Below the pieces are notes generated by a model, which did no database searches, was not told the origin of the DNA, and was given only the letters and a program-made list of their open reading frames with translations. DNA of 64,000 bases from Diphasiastrum complanatum. Lineage: Eukaryota > Streptophyta > Lycopodiopsida > Lycopodiales > Lycopodiaceae. A program made the position numbers and the translations under genes. This document shows positions 1 to 11,340 of the stretch, piece after piece (the stretch's first letter is position 1; each line of letters starts with the position of its first letter). The stretch covers positions 11,919,810 to 11,983,809 of the forward strand of contig CM055106.1 of the NCBI GenBank assembly GCA_029204225.1. Direction: 5' to 3'.

Positions 1-474
1 AATTGGATCACATCGGACCTAAACTGAAATTTCAGACCTAAATTGAGGTAGTACGGAATTTTGAAATTTTGCACGTGTGAAAATCAGAGATTTGCAGTCC
101 CTTTGTTTTCCTTGCTGATAGATCCAAAGATAGCAGTGTTATAGCTTGATGGAAAGCTTATGATCTTTGTGGTCATGATGAGGAATGGAAGCCTCAGTTT
201 TTTCAGTCTTTCTTGCAGCCAACTTCATGCATGTGGACTTTGCATACCCAGGATCAACATCAGACATGTAGGAGGTACATTGGCATAGTAGCAGGTCGGA
301 GGAATATTTTTCAAAGGCATTTGGAAAATATTTCTATCAAAGAGAACTTATCATGGATTTGGTAAGCATACTACTATGATGAATTCTTTGTTCATCTTCA
401 CTTCAAATGCAAAGCAAAGAATCCAAACTCAAAGGATCTTCACCAACATCAGATAGATATATTTTAAGGAGGAG
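1..474 (+). other. Unrecognised internal region left of an LTR
   Basis: No protein family is recognisable here. The stretch ends in a purine-rich tract (AAGGAGGAG, about 466-474) directly before a TGTTA LTR start, so it is probably the 3' part of a retroelement whose body lies outside the window. No open frame with recognisable pol motifs was found, so the element may be non-autonomous or heavily decayed. Confidence 0.35.
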
Positions 475-1216
475 TGTTAAAAATTGTAAAACATATCTAT
501 CATCTATTGTTAATGTTTGGGGGATCCTACCCATGTAAATATTTTGTACATATCCAAGGTATGTGAATTGAGCACATATCCTTGTAGAATAGGATGAGTT
601 TGGGTTAGGTAGATCAAATTCCAGTGACATGCATAAAGTCTAGTTGTTCTAGTATGATATGCAATAATGTTGACAATGTCTAGTTTGACATGCATATAGA
701 GATTCACATGGAATTGGTCGATTATGACCTTGTAGAAACTCGAGCCACAATAAATGCATAATGTCGTAAGTTTCCATAGTGACATGCAAAGTATGCAATC
801 ACTCTAATGGACTCATGCATGTAGATTTGTATATGGCTAGCTGAGAAATTGCCATTTGTAGAAAGTAGGTAGAAGTTAGGTGCAACCTGTGCATGCTAGC
901 AGTTAGGTGTCAAGATAATAGTTGTTTGCACTAGGATGTGCATTGAATGCAAGGAGTACCACATATCATTCTCATTCACAAAGTAATAAAGAACCAAAGT
1001 TTTGTACCTATCTCATGCTTGGTTGGATCTAAACTGTTTTTTCTTGTTATCTCTCTAGCTCTCTCTCTCTCTCTCTCTAACTCATGTTGAGGCTAATGCT
1101 TATGCATTGTAATCTTGTACTTTTAATCATTCTTTGATTCATTGCTATCATAGTCTATTGATTAGCATGCTAGATTGTGAATTAGCCGTATCTTTTGAAC
1201 TAGATCTTGTTGAACA
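475..1216 (+). mobile_element. LTR of a plus-strand retrotransposon (probable copia-type 3' LTR)
   Basis: The segment starts TGTTAAAAATTG right after a polypurine tract and ends TTGAACA, giving TGTT...AACA terminal inverted repeats and a length of about 742 bp. A short CT run lies at about 1059-1078. The polypurine tract on its left makes this the 3' LTR. The partner 5' LTR and the target duplication lie outside the window, so the borders are inferred from the ends only. Confidence 0.5.
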
Positions 1217-1260
1217 ATATAGAATCAGGGTACTGTGCCAATCACAAAGCTTAATCAAGA

Positions 1261-1640
1261 TCAGTCACTCTTGTGGACATTCCCCACACGTGTGAATTCT
1301 AGAATTTTCAACAAATAACAGTAACCATCTTGCAATACATCCAATATTGCATTGTCTTGTTTACCAAGTAAAGTAACGATATAAAATGCAAAGTGCGTTT
1401 CCATGAGGTAATGACGAAATTTCCATACAAAAAAAATCATGGCTAATGCTTCACGTTCTATTGTTGAATAGTTCTTCTCCGGATCTGTAAGTTGTCTGCT
1501 TGCGAATCGTATTGGATAGTCCTTCTTATAGTCACCTGGATGCGTCAACACTTATCCAATTGCATATTTTGAGGCATCAGTGTGAACATGAAACTCAATC
1601 GTCCAATCTGGAGAACGCAGTATTGGTGCTGAAATTAATG
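1261..1640 (-). pseudogene. Ty3/gypsy RNase H fragment
   Basis: Read on the minus strand, this encodes the RNase H module that follows reverse transcriptase in Ty3/gypsy pol. The first catalytic aspartate lies in a HTDASKYAIG motif near 1560-1590, followed by FASRQLTDPEKNYSTIEREALAMIF, whose acidic residue sits in EREALAM. Nothing is seen of the rest of pol: the gag-derived sequence at 1640-1910 runs straight into this domain. An in-frame stop follows HTDASKYAIG, and the reading decays before 1261. The block resembles the RNase H at 16.8 kb and 42.9 kb, so the same clade is represented three times in the window. Confidence 0.75.
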
Positions 1641-1910
1641 TTTTTTTTTTCGTTTAACAGTCTCCCAATTTGTATGCTCAGTTTCATCTTGATTATAGTA
1701 CCAATCTTGTGCTGCACTTGTTAAGGCCATAGAAAAAAGCTTAAGTTTATCATGGGAAAAAATTTTGCCATAGACTTCACAAGATTCAGAATAGATCTGA
1801 AGAAATCTAACTGGATCTGTTAATCCATTGTATTTGGGTACATCCAAATGGGGTGCTCTTCTAAGAATGATTGGATTGACTTCTTGAGGAGCACCTCCAG
1901 GGGTAGCCAT
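1640..1910 (-). pseudogene. Gypsy gag fragment fused to an RNase H remnant
   Basis: A minus-strand open frame starting at Met 1910 encodes the front of a retrotransposon Gag. It carries a Pro/Gly-rich start, then APHLDVPKYNGLTDPVRFLQIY, then a helical stretch ending AAQDWYYNQ, the usual signature of the capsid-like retrotrans_gag domain. The Gag is cut off after about 90 residues in an A/T homopolymer, where RNase H sequence begins, so a deletion has removed protease and reverse transcriptase. Its partner on the 5' side (1925-3487) is a different Gag, so this block is a second element joined to, or inserted in, the first. A distant relative of this Gag lies on the minus strand at 12376-13020. 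Confidence 0.7.
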
Positions 1911-1924
1911 CTTTACAACCTATA

Positions 1925-2360
1925 GGAAGGTCTAAAAAAACATCATTGAATTCCTGCCTAAGTTCATTATAGGCTTCAAATTCTGTAGTGTTCTCACTGG
2001 GTATATTCATGGCATTTATGTTAAGTTCTTCATCATTGCAGCAAATGATATCATTATGAAAACATAAATAAACTTTAAGATCAGAATTCTTCATAATAGA
2101 ATTAAGTTCCCGTTTAGAATAAGAGTTAACATTTTTAGTGTCAGCACTTAAACTAGACTTGATCTTAATTACAGAATTCTCATGCATAAAAGATAAAGAT
2201 TTCTCAAAAAAATCAATTCTCAATGATTTGTACTTATCAAAATGTCATTGTTGCCCAAGAACAGTATCTACATTAGCTAATTAAACAGCATGAAATTCTA
2301 GTTTTTCAGAATAATCTTGAATGTGCAATTCTACATCAGGAACAATAAAATCCATCAAAT
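1925..2360 (-). pseudogene. Gypsy protease-to-RT linker region
   Basis: This continues the minus-strand reading downstream of the protease. A VLGQQ-stop-HFDKYKSL motif near 2225-2265 marks the end of the protease domain, where the family normally has VLGQQW. The stop is TGA in place of TGG. It is followed by a lysine- and serine-rich linker and then EFNDVF near 1935-1950, which normally lies just before the reverse transcriptase. The reading stops there and the RT is missing, replaced by the second element's gag at 1910. Confidence 0.55.
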
Positions 2361-2365
2361 CAGAA

Positions 2366-2690
2366 TTACTTCTCGATGCCATTGTCACACGGTATTTTTT
2401 TCTCACTTTTTCTGGTAGAAAGGTTTAGCGTCTGCACCAAATTTACATTAATAAAGTTATGAGTGGATCCCGTGTCAAAAAGAACATTAACAACTTGATC
2501 ATTAACTTTACCTTTAATGCAAATAAGGTCATTAGGACCAAAAACTAAAGAACTAAGGAAACAAACATCCATCTCATTACTTTGAGATAGATTACTTGAG
2601 GTTGAAGCTTGTTTTTTGACGCAATCACGTGCAAGGTGACCCTCGCCATTGCACTTGAAGCACATGTTCTTCTTACAAGCTTCACCTTTA
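2366..2690 (-). pseudogene. Gypsy zinc knuckle and aspartic protease
   Basis: The minus-strand frame encodes a CCHC zinc knuckle, CFKCNGEGHLARDC, that packages the element's RNA. About 50 residues later comes the aspartic protease active site DTGSTHNFI, which cleaves the Gag-Pol polyprotein. The catalytic Asp-Thr-Gly is intact. The coding stretch lies in a different frame from the Gag at 2792-3487, so at least one frameshift separates them. The frame ends near 2366 in a short lysine-rich stretch. It sits between Gag and the protease/RT linker, as expected for a gypsy gag-pol. Confidence 0.75.
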
Positions 2691-2791
2691 TCATTGCCAC
2701 CATGATGGTTTTTATAGTTTTTCTTGGTTTTCTTAGGATTGTTGGAATTGGGATGTGTTTCATTAACAACTTCCCTATCCTTCCTCTTAAA

Positions 2792-3487
2792 TTAAAAACC
2801 TTTTTTCTGCTCATTAGGCTGTTGACCCCTAGGTGGCTTAGGTGTGTCATCAAAGTATTTTGTAGCCCTAATAGCACCTTCTAGGGTTTCTGGATGGTTC
2901 CTACGAATATCCACTTGATAATCTTTTGGTAACCCATCAATAAGCATTAACATTTGTACCTTAGGCGGAATATCACTATAAAGTGGATTCAGGTACTCAT
3001 AAAAATCTTGAATAAACTGTTCCAAACCTTTATTCATGGTTAGATGACTCAACTTTTGGAAGTGTTCATAGTCATCTAAAAGTGGTAGAAAATAATCCCT
3101 AAAAAGCTTGCAAAAATCATCCCATGTACAAGATTGATTGCCCTTTGCAACTAAGTCATCCCACCAAACTAAGGCTCTTCCTTCAAGGAACATGGTGACA
3201 GTGGATAACTTCTCAGATTCAGGAAATTGGTTCATGGCAAAGTACTTGTAAGAACTTACCACTTGTAAGTTCCTATCTTTCTTCTCCCCCTTAAGCACTT
3301 TTACAAGAGGTGGAACTACATGCTTCTTCTGATTGGCTAACCTAGACTCTAAGTCTTGGTTTCTTTGATTAATTTCAAGAAGCTGCTTATTAGTGGCTTG
3401 AATTTGTTGGTATAAAAGTTCAAGAGCTTGTGCCACATTGGATGGGTTTGATAGATCAAATGTTGGGTTTTCATTGGTTTGATCCAT
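2792..3487 (-). CDS. Ty3/gypsy Gag (N-terminal part, open frame)
   Basis: This 231-residue open frame begins at a Met codon (3487) and encodes the structural Gag protein that forms the virus-like particle of a gypsy retrotransposon. Residues about 30-60 are a glutamine-rich coiled coil (QQIQATNKQLLEINQRNQDLESRL). The middle carries the retrotrans_gag signature, including a WWDDL motif, a CTWDDFCKLFRDYF motif and a QFIQDFYEYLNPL helix. The frame closes in a basic tail just before the zinc knuckle, which is in another frame. It is the best-preserved part of this element. The primer site and LTR upstream on the same strand (4521-5612) belong to it. Confidence 0.8.
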   Translation of the reverse strand: MDQTNENPTFDLSNPSNVAQALELLYQQIQATNKQLLEINQRNQDLESRLANQKKHVVPPLVKVLKGEKKDRNLQVVSSYKYFAMNQFPESEKLSTVTMFLEGRALVWWDDLVAKGNQSCTWDDFCKLFRDYFLPLLDDYEHFQKLSHLTMNKGLEQFIQDFYEYLNPLYSDIPPKVQMLMLIDGLPKDYQVDIRRNHPETLEGAIRATKYFDDTPKPPRGQQPNEQKKGF

Positions 3488-4520
3488 TGGGGTTGCTTGT
3501 GTGTTTTCCTATTATGCAAATACAACAAGTGCTCAAATTAGAATGATAGAAATGCTTCAATTTTTTCATCCAATGCAAATAAAAAACATTTACTTTTATT
3601 CATTCAATCTTATTGTTTGTAAGCTCAATCCAAGCCTACTATTTGCAAGCTTAATCCAAGCTTAAGAGGAAAACAACAATAAGCTACATTTGCCTTAAAT
3701 AAAAGCAAAAATAAAAAACAAATCTTTATGTAAACTTCAATTAACTAATCCAAGCTAATGTTTACATAAAGTTCCCATTCCCATTCCAATTCCATTTGTC
3801 ATTTCAAAAGCAACCAAAGTTTTCACATTTCTCACTATTCTAGATTTCCAAAACCAAGAAACTAGTGTCTAAAAATGGATACTAATGAAGCTTTATGAAA
3901 ACTTCAATTTTCAGATCTGATTTTCAGATTTACAGGTCTGAAAATCGGAACTTCAAAATGACAAAAAACAGAATTTCAAAACTTGTTTTATGCACAAAGT
4001 TACACTACCATTCCTTTCCTACATTGTCATCTTCATAAAACTAGGAGATAGAAAGGTGTAACTAATGAAGTTTGAATGAAAACTTCACTTTTCATATCTG
4101 ATTTTTCAGATTTACAGGTCTGAAAAACAGAACTTCAAAATGAAAATCAGAACTTCAAACACTTCATTTATGCAAAAAAAAAACACTAGTTTTGATCAAA
4201 ACACATAGCTAGAATCAATATTTTTGCAAAAAAAAGTTTGTGTATGTAGAGGAAGACTTCCTCTACTCTACCCACAAATCTTTTTTCAGAACTTTTAAAA
4301 ACACAAAGCCCACTTTAAAACTTCTCTAACATGATACAAAATCAGCCCCTAAACAATTCTATAAGCATCACTACTCTCTTCCAAAGAGAACTAGATTCAT
4401 TGGGTACTTCAACTACAAGCTTCCTACAACTAGAAAAGCCTATAATCTTCCCCAACAAAAATTAGTTGGTGATCTTAATAGAACTTGAAGAAGGTCAGAA
4501 AGGTTACCATCCTTTGTCTA
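3488..4520 (-). other. 5' leader of the minus-strand gypsy element, with an internal duplication
   Basis: This AT-rich untranslated leader lies between the primer site (4521-4532) and the Gag start (3487). No gene is visible. Two imperfect copies of a block of about 140 bp lie at about 3880-4010 and 4055-4170. Both contain the sequence ATTTACAGGTCTGAAAA and a series of AGAACTTCAAA motifs. Confidence 0.55.
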
Positions 4521-4532
4521 GCTCTGATACCA
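4521..4532 (-). promoter_or_regulatory. Primer-binding site, initiator-Met tRNA type
   Basis: On the minus strand this reads TGGTATCAGAGC, the standard plant initiator-methionine tRNA primer-binding site. It fixes the direction of the element (minus) and places the 5' LTR immediately to the right. Confidence 0.85.
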
Positions 4533-4536
4533 CTTT

Positions 4537-5612
4537 TACAAGTAGAGGTGAGGAAGTCCTCCAAATCCAAGGTAGAGCCTCCAAATGTCCTCCAAGCAAC
4601 CTGCAAGCTTCAAGATGCTCCCCAACTCCAAGCTAGGATGCCTCCACTTGCAAGTAAGGATCTGCAAGCCTCCAAGGATCTCTCCTCCACATGTGTCCCT
4701 ACTCTTTAAACACAAAGATAGATAACAAGCTGGCCTCAAGTATTCACCACCCAATCATAGCTAGATCCAAGCTCCAAGCAAGACCTATCTAGCACCCCCT
4801 TGCTAACCATAAACAAATCACAAGCATACCACAACACTCCATAGCATACTCAAGATCCGAACCCTACTTATGTCCCATACCATAAGCAAGATCCAAACCT
4901 CAAGCATACTACCACAAGAAAGCACTCTACACACTAGTAGCAACACTAGAGCATAAGCAAAGCAAACAAGAGAGATCTCCCCCTCCCAATGGGCGGCCTA
5001 CTGCCCTCATATAGATGGCCCATGGACCTCTCCAATGCACTATGGAGTTCCATGCTCATCCAATGAGAGAGAGAGAAGCCTAGGGGAGTTAAAGAATCTC
5101 CAAGAGCCTCCATAGGCTTATGAAATGTCAAGAGACTCTTTCCATAACCTATGACTCTTTGAATGCCTTTCTTGCTGGAGTTGAGAACTCAATGGACACT
5201 TTAGAAGGACGCCCTCCTACTAGGTCCCATTGCCCAAGTTGTGCAAGTATACTTTGGTCCTAGACCAATAAAGTGATATGGTTCAAGGTTGAGGCCCAAG
5301 GTTTAGAAAAATAGTCATCCAATGACTTTCTAACACCTCTCTAGGTTCCATACCTCCATCCAAGGCATAGACACCTACCTGTCCTTATTTAAGGACACTA
5401 GTACCTTAATCTAAGGCACCTATTCTTAATACTAAGGGTACCCCTTATCCAAGGGTCACGTGACTCCATACCTCCAACTAAGGTATAGTCACTTGCCTGT
5501 CCTTATCCAAGGGCACATACTCTTAATCCTAAGGGTACCTTGCCATTTAGCCCCCAACACTAAATGGACTGTTAGGGGTCTGAATTACTGCTAGTTACAT
5601 AGGTATGTAACA
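4537..5612 (-). mobile_element. 5' LTR of the minus-strand gypsy element
   Basis: On the minus strand the segment starts TGTTACATACC at 5612 and runs to a few bases before the primer site, about 1.07 kb. The 3' end reads CTTGTAA rather than a clean CA, so the exact border is uncertain. Inside, at about 5345-5545, lie two imperfect copies of a block of about 100 bp (CTCCATACCTCC...CTGTCCTTAT...CTAAGGGTACC). No matching 3' LTR was recognised to the left, consistent with truncation and replacement there. Confidence 0.6.
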
Positions 5613-7109
5613 ATAAGGATAGGATTTGTAATGTGTTAGTGAGTGTTGGCAGATTCCGAATTATCTGTAACAAGTACAAATTTGGCTTCAAAAGACGTGT
5701 TTAAAATATAATTCAGTTGTAAGCTTGGTAATTTTGTGGAAAGTTGACTTTTTGTATGCTAGGGTATGGCCATGTCACCCTATTATAAGTAAATCATATT
5801 CCATGGCATGTGTATTGTAAGACCATGAGGAGTCATGATGTAGAAAGTTTAACGAGTTTTAGAGACTCTAAAAGTTGAAAATAGTTTCTAATTCTCAACC
5901 TTTAGAATATTGAAATAGTTTACTAGTCTAAAAGGTTATACTTCTACAGTGTCTAGAATTGCACCAAAGTTGTGCATCTTTTGTAATAATCTCTTGACTA
6001 ATGTAGGGCTTGGCCCAAGACCATGATTAATTATAAATATGAACCAATTTTAGTGGCAAATGACACATTGTGATTAAATATCTATGAGAGTTCTTATAAT
6101 ATAGCTTGAAAGTAGTACATGATTCAGTGATTTTTATGTTTCTTTTAAATATCATATTATGTTTATTTTTCTTTTAAATATCAATGTTTATGTTTCTTTT
6201 AAATATCAATGTTTATGTTTCTTTAAAATATCAATGTTTATGTTTAAAAGTTCTCTATGTTATTTGGATCGACATTAATTTTAGACATGATTATATCTGA
6301 TTTTTAAAAAACATCCACCATAACCCCCTTGATCTAACGATTGGAATGATAACTTCATCTGAATTATAAGTTCAATGTATATGAATGATACTCAAGAACC
6401 AATTACATAATTGATTTTGACAAGTTCTTACTGAGTTTACATCTTCTATGCATAGTAGATGCAAGATTTCTACATTGTTAAGGATGCTAGATGTGCTATC
6501 CATATTAGTCGAAGATCAAAGCGCATAAATGGATCTTTGTGATCGATTTTTTTCACAAGATTAAAATATATAAAGTTATCATACATTAGTAATATTCAGA
6601 ATTGTCAACAAAGTACCTTATAAGTAGTCTCAGCTAGCATGTTCAGAACTACTACTATTTATCATGTCAAAGACCAACATTTATTGTCATTTTTATGCAT
6701 AAAGTCATTGAACATATATGAATATTTATGACCACTCCACCACGTTGGTACCTTCTCTTGGATCACTCTTCACTAGTGTGATGCCACATATTTGCCTTAT
6801 GAATATCTACTCAAATATGGCAACTTATACTCGAAGATGAAGTATGTGCTCGACAATGGGACAATATGAAGATGCCTGTGTCATTTTTCTGGGATATAAA
6901 TGCTAAAGACTTGTCTTGTACTAAAGGACAAGACCTCCAGAATTGAAACGATGCCTAGAACAGCCTTAAACTAGTCAATCATATGAATCGACTAGATGCG
7001 TATCGCCACCTAAAACTAGAGTAGATTAAACTCGTAGTTAAATGTACCTTCAATGGTATAATTTACATGTATTTATAACGCAACTATTAACTAGAGTTAG
7101 TCAATGGAG
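5613..7109. other. Intergenic stretch with no recognisable gene
   Basis: AT-rich sequence with stops in all frames and no recognisable protein. The only structure noted is the short tandem repeat annotated separately at 6133-6245. Confidence 0.4.
6133..6245 (+). repeat. 25-bp tandem repeat, about four copies
   Basis: Successive copies of TTATGTTTCTTTTAAATATC plus AATGT, each 25 bp, run with few mismatches. The first copy is more diverged, ending ATCATATTA. Confidence 0.85.
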
Positions 7110-8008
7110 TGTCGCACCTGGAATCTCTAGAGGTGTGTTTGCTCACTCCGTAGGTGATATTCATTCTCACACCACCGAGAGAAAGAGAGAGCTCCTGTAT
7201 TTGTGAGATTGAAGAAGTGCATAGAGCATCGAAGGCTATTTTTTATGATCTTTGTTCTCTGCACTATTAAGTGTGAGTGATTTTGGGTCTACTAGCAATC
7301 TCTTATGCACTACTTAAAACACTCTTTGGTCAGACAGTTACAATAGTTCATTACAATCATTTGTTGTATTTCCATAAAGCTGATCCAAAGAACTATCTTC
7401 AAACTAACTTACTCGTTTGTGCAAATACTTTGTATTCAGCACATGAGTAACGTTTCACTTTGGTACAACTTTTCACAGTCACTGATATAAAAGCATGTAT
7501 ACATGTGAAATGCTAGTCTCTGCTTGAGGAATTGAGTTATTGATTTGTATTCATGTTTGTAATGAAGATATATGTTTCTAATATATTCACGAACTATTTG
7601 AGTTCTTTAACCATGACTGGACTTTAGTTGTTGAGGACTTATGTCTAGGACACATCAGTTTAAGAATAAGATTAACTATTTGCTTGTTCATACATGTTTG
7701 CATCGAACATAATACAAATTCTTGCTGACAACTAAATCAGCCAAGGTGTAGTTCATTCGTGCTACTCTGATAAAATTTTACTTATAGAATGCTTTTCATT
7801 CGGTTTGATAGAGGAAGATTGTTGTTCTGAATTTTGTCATCATCACACACCCACAAGAAAAGTAATACTGGCTACTTATTAAATGTCCATCGACAACCAG
7901 ATTAACACATGACTCCATTTTATTCGAACAACTTTTAAGTGCTATCTCCTTGGGGAACGACATAAATACTATAGAAATTTAGCAATTCTATATTGGTATA
8001 TCACAACA
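7110..8008 (+). mobile_element. Probable 5' LTR of a Tat/Athila-like gypsy element
   Basis: This precedes the Asp-type primer site at 8020 and ends TCACAACA. A TGTCGCACC at 7110 is a candidate start, giving about 0.9 kb, but no second copy was found to prove it. No protein is encoded. Confidence 0.35.
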
Positions 8009-8019
8009 TATGCCAATTT

Positions 8020-8037
8020 TTGTGCCGTTGCTGGGGA
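8020..8037 (+). promoter_or_regulatory. Primer-binding site, Asp-tRNA-like (Tat/Athila type)
   Basis: TTGTGCCGTTGCTGGGGA matches TGGCGCCGTTGCCGGGGA, the primer site typical of plant Tat/Athila gypsy elements, at 15 of 18 positions. Two of the differences are C to T. It lies 51 bp before the first Gag Met codon. Confidence 0.75.
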
Positions 8038-8088
8038 TAGCCAAATAAAGTTGATATAAACTGACAGCTCCATCTCCATCCCTAGTGT

Positions 8089-9998
8089 ATGTTAGATAGA
8101 GTTGCTCGACTAGAAAGATATCGAAAACTTTGTGACGATTTTTTCAAAAATCTTCAGGAATCTTTGCAAAGAGGAGATTCACCCTTCCAAAATTTTTACA
8201 AAACTTTATTTGATAATCTTCTTTATCTTGAAAAGCTATCCGAAAACCTTCATCCTGAGGCTTCTGCTATAGTGGAACCAGGTCCTGAAGTTGTAAATCC
8301 AGTTCCTGATCCTGATCTTGATCCTGAACCAGAGCCTGAGCTGGAGCCTGAACCTGAACCTGAACCTGAACCTGAACCATAACCGATTAAGGAAGGCCCT
8401 TCTAACCGTTTTACTTCAATCTTGAAGATCAAATATGATTATTTTAAAGGAACATCTTTAGATGATGCTGACAGTTATGTTTCATAGTTCGAGTTGATTG
8501 CTAACTCTAAGAACGAATGTGCTAATTTTGACAAGCTGCGAATCTTTCCTGATCTTCTGAGAAAGCAAGCGTGCATATGGTATAGCCAAGTTGAACCAAG
8601 ACGTGTCACTACCTAGTTGTTGCTGAAAGATGCGTTTATAAACTAGTTCAAAAAAATTTATTATTCATCTAGAGTTCTCGGACGACTCAACAATGTGCAA
8701 AAGAAGAGTAAAGAATCTCTTCGAAGGTACATACAAAAAGTAAAGAATTTGATTGAAAACCTAACTGGTGTGTACCCTGTCACGATGCAGATCGAGTGGT
8801 TTTTGGTCGGTTTACCACCAAAAGTTGATCGATATTGCAGACAAGGAGATATGACCTCTTTATCAACAATCATAGCAAGCGCTGAGAACTATGAGACTTA
8901 CAAGTTAGCACACAGACGTACTCGTATTGTACGCATGACTCCAACGGCAGTGAAGACAAATCTAAATTTGAATCCAGTTCAAGTTCTTCCAGTTCTGAAT
9001 TTAATATCAGTGATTCATCAGACACAAAAACTGATGATGCAAATCGAAGGAAGAAAAAAAAGTCCAAACGAAAAGAAGATAGCAAAATCAGTGAGGACAA
9101 GTTTGCAACATCTAAAGTTGAAAAGCTTTGGAAAAGTAATATGGCTGATCTTAATAAGAAGTTTAATGATCTAAAAGTTCAAATTTCAGAAGTTGCAGAC
9201 AAGAGACTGAAGGCTTCCTCTTCGAACTCAGGACTATGATGTACGAAATGCGGTACACCTGGACACTCTAAAGAAGTCTGTAAATCTGTGAACGTAAAGT
9301 ATGTTGAAGATCCTTCTCAGAAAGTACTCTCTGTATTTCAAGATGATGCGACTACCAATTATGCTCAAAGTACCACAACACCTGTCCAACAAGGCAAACC
9401 AAAGTTTGCACCGAAAAGACACAATCCACCAAAATTTGTTGGTCATGTAATCTAGTCTACCAGTTCGACAAAACCCGTTTCGAAAAATTGCTATAATTGT
9501 GGTGAACCAAGACATTTTTTGCCTGAATGTCCGTAGCCACGAAAGCCAATCGGATATATACCTTCATGTTCGAACTGCAAAGAACCTAGCCACAAGTATC
9601 CGAACTGTCCACAACCGCAGAAGCCATGTCCAAAGTACCCATATGTTGCTACACGTGTTGATGCTGTTGATTCGAAAGTAAATCCTTCGGTGGACGCTGG
9701 TGTGCGGAAAATTGATGCCATCAAAACCAACCAGACAAAGATAGTTGACCAATCTTGGCCAAGCGATGTCAAGAAGTTATTTAAAGTGACTACGAGAAGC
9801 AAAAGCTCCTCAAAACCTGACACAAAAGTATCTTCAAAGAAGCGGAGTAATTCCTCGAAGAAGAAATCTTCGAACAAGTCTATAACAAAGGAAGATCTCA
9901 AAGCTGATCCTGATTACGACCGTGATGCAACCAAGTTATTCTTGAAGGATATTTTGGTAAAGGCCATAGCCAATATACGACCAACGTCTATTGGATGA
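8089..9998 (+). pseudogene. Tat/Athila-like Gag with three zinc knuckles (broken)
   Basis: Gag polyprotein remnant starting at Met 8089, 51 bp downstream of the primer site. The N-terminal part ends in a Pro-Glu/Asp repeat (8305-8380). The capsid-like domain follows, with LRKQACIWYSQVEP near 8560-8600 and a helix ending IEWFLVGLPPKVDRY. The frame holds stops at 8380 (TAA), 8485, 8614 and 8644 (TAG), then shifts near 8950 into the next frame. That frame gives a Ser/Lys-rich linker, a CCHC knuckle CTKCGTPGHSKEVC near 9240, CYNCGEPRHFLPEC near 9490 and CSNCKEPSHKYPNC near 9570, and a lysine/serine-rich tail to 9998. Further stops lie at 9237 (TGA), 9453 and 9534 (TAG). No protease or pol follows, so the element is a 5' fragment. 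Confidence 0.75.
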
Positions 9999-10480
9999 GA
10001 ATTTTATAAAAGACAATTAAATGGCATACACTACAACATTTTGAAACTTTCTTGACCCTAATAATGCAGTTTCTATAAATAAAAAAAATAAAATCATCTG
10101 TTATCAACAGTATCTTCCATGGTTAAACCCTCGAAACTAGAGCCTACAAATTTGTAACCAGGCTCGAGGAATATCAAAGAATTTCTTCCCTTGCTAATAG
10201 AGAGGAGATCTGAGAGGTTTATTTAGAGGCCTATGTAGGCTTCGAAAAAATCAACAGATCCCAAGGTGTTTCAGAGATTGTGATCCTTGATGACATAGAG
10301 TAACTTATGAGGGTTCTTCTATTAGCAGATTCTAGAGAATCTCCAAGTGCCGAGCCAAGCTAAAGACACAAGTTATCTCTCACCCATGACTGAGGAGGTC
10401 TCAGAAGGAAGAGAGCAGAAGAAGCTGAGAGCCGAGCATGAGAGCCGAGGAAGTACTAGCTAGGAAGACAATGAGTTATC
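9999..10480. other. Non-coding junction after the Gag remnant
   Basis: No gene or known pol domain. The sequence becomes purine-rich (GAGAGCCGAG motifs near 10420-10450) before an LTR-like block. Confidence 0.35.
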
Positions 10481-11340
10481 TATGTGAGCCTACATGGTGT
10501 ATCCCAAAGAAGGAATGGCCATGTAGGAGCTAGTAATATTTCCTAGGCATAGTAAATAAAGGTAAACCCCCCTTAAATTAGTTAGAGTGAGCCACCTTTT
10601 AATGGTGACCTTTAGTAGAAGGGCAAATTCCACATGTAATTTATAATTTGGTGGGCTCCACATGGGCAGCCTTCTTTCTTATTTAAGGGACCCCCTCTCT
10701 TGTGAGAGAGCTTTGAATGCATTGTCAAGTTCTCTTGAGCTAATCAGAGGATCCTCCACGAGTTCTTGATGATAGCTAAGCTCCTTGTTCATGGCAATGT
10801 TCTTGAGTGAAATTTCTATGAGCATGCTTGATTCCTTTGCATTGTGGATTAACTAGGTTCTTGTTTCTTGTTTCTTGCTTAGTTGTGGATTAGGATTCAG
10901 TTCTTGTTTGTGGAATAAGGTAGTAATCAGCATTCAAGTAAACTAAATAGGCTGGTTTGTGTTATAGATCTTGCATACTCCCTTGCAACCGAGTTCTTGA
11001 TTGTTCTTGAGTAATCTAAGCATCAAGTAATGAGTGTTTCTTGATTCTTAGATTATTAAAATACTGCTAGAAATCTTGTTTCTTGTTTCTTGTTCCAGTA
11101 GTTAATCTTGTTCTTGATTGTTTTCTAAACTAGTAGATAGTGGTAGGACTGCTCCCTGTACCAGAATGCTGATCCTCTTGAGCTGTAGATGGTTACATGA
11201 TTGGTTTTTTTGCATGTAGCTGAGTATCGGAACTGTCTCCCCCATTGACAGGCTGGGAAATACATGTTGAAATCTGAGTAACCCATCCATGTGTTAATCG
11301 TTCTAACAAGAAGAACCATAAAGAATGGTAAGGAAGAAGA
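10481..11340 (+). mobile_element. LTR-like block with a TATA box
   Basis: No protein is encoded. A TATTTAAG box at 10680-10687 is followed by a GC-richer start-like region and then by a TTCTTG-rich stretch with repeats of CTTGTTTCTTG (about 10870 and 11075). That layout suits a promoter and leader of an LTR element transcribed rightward. No TG/CA ends or partner copy could be fixed, so this is an inference from composition and position upstream of the gypsy element at 12.4-18.5 kb. Confidence 0.3.
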
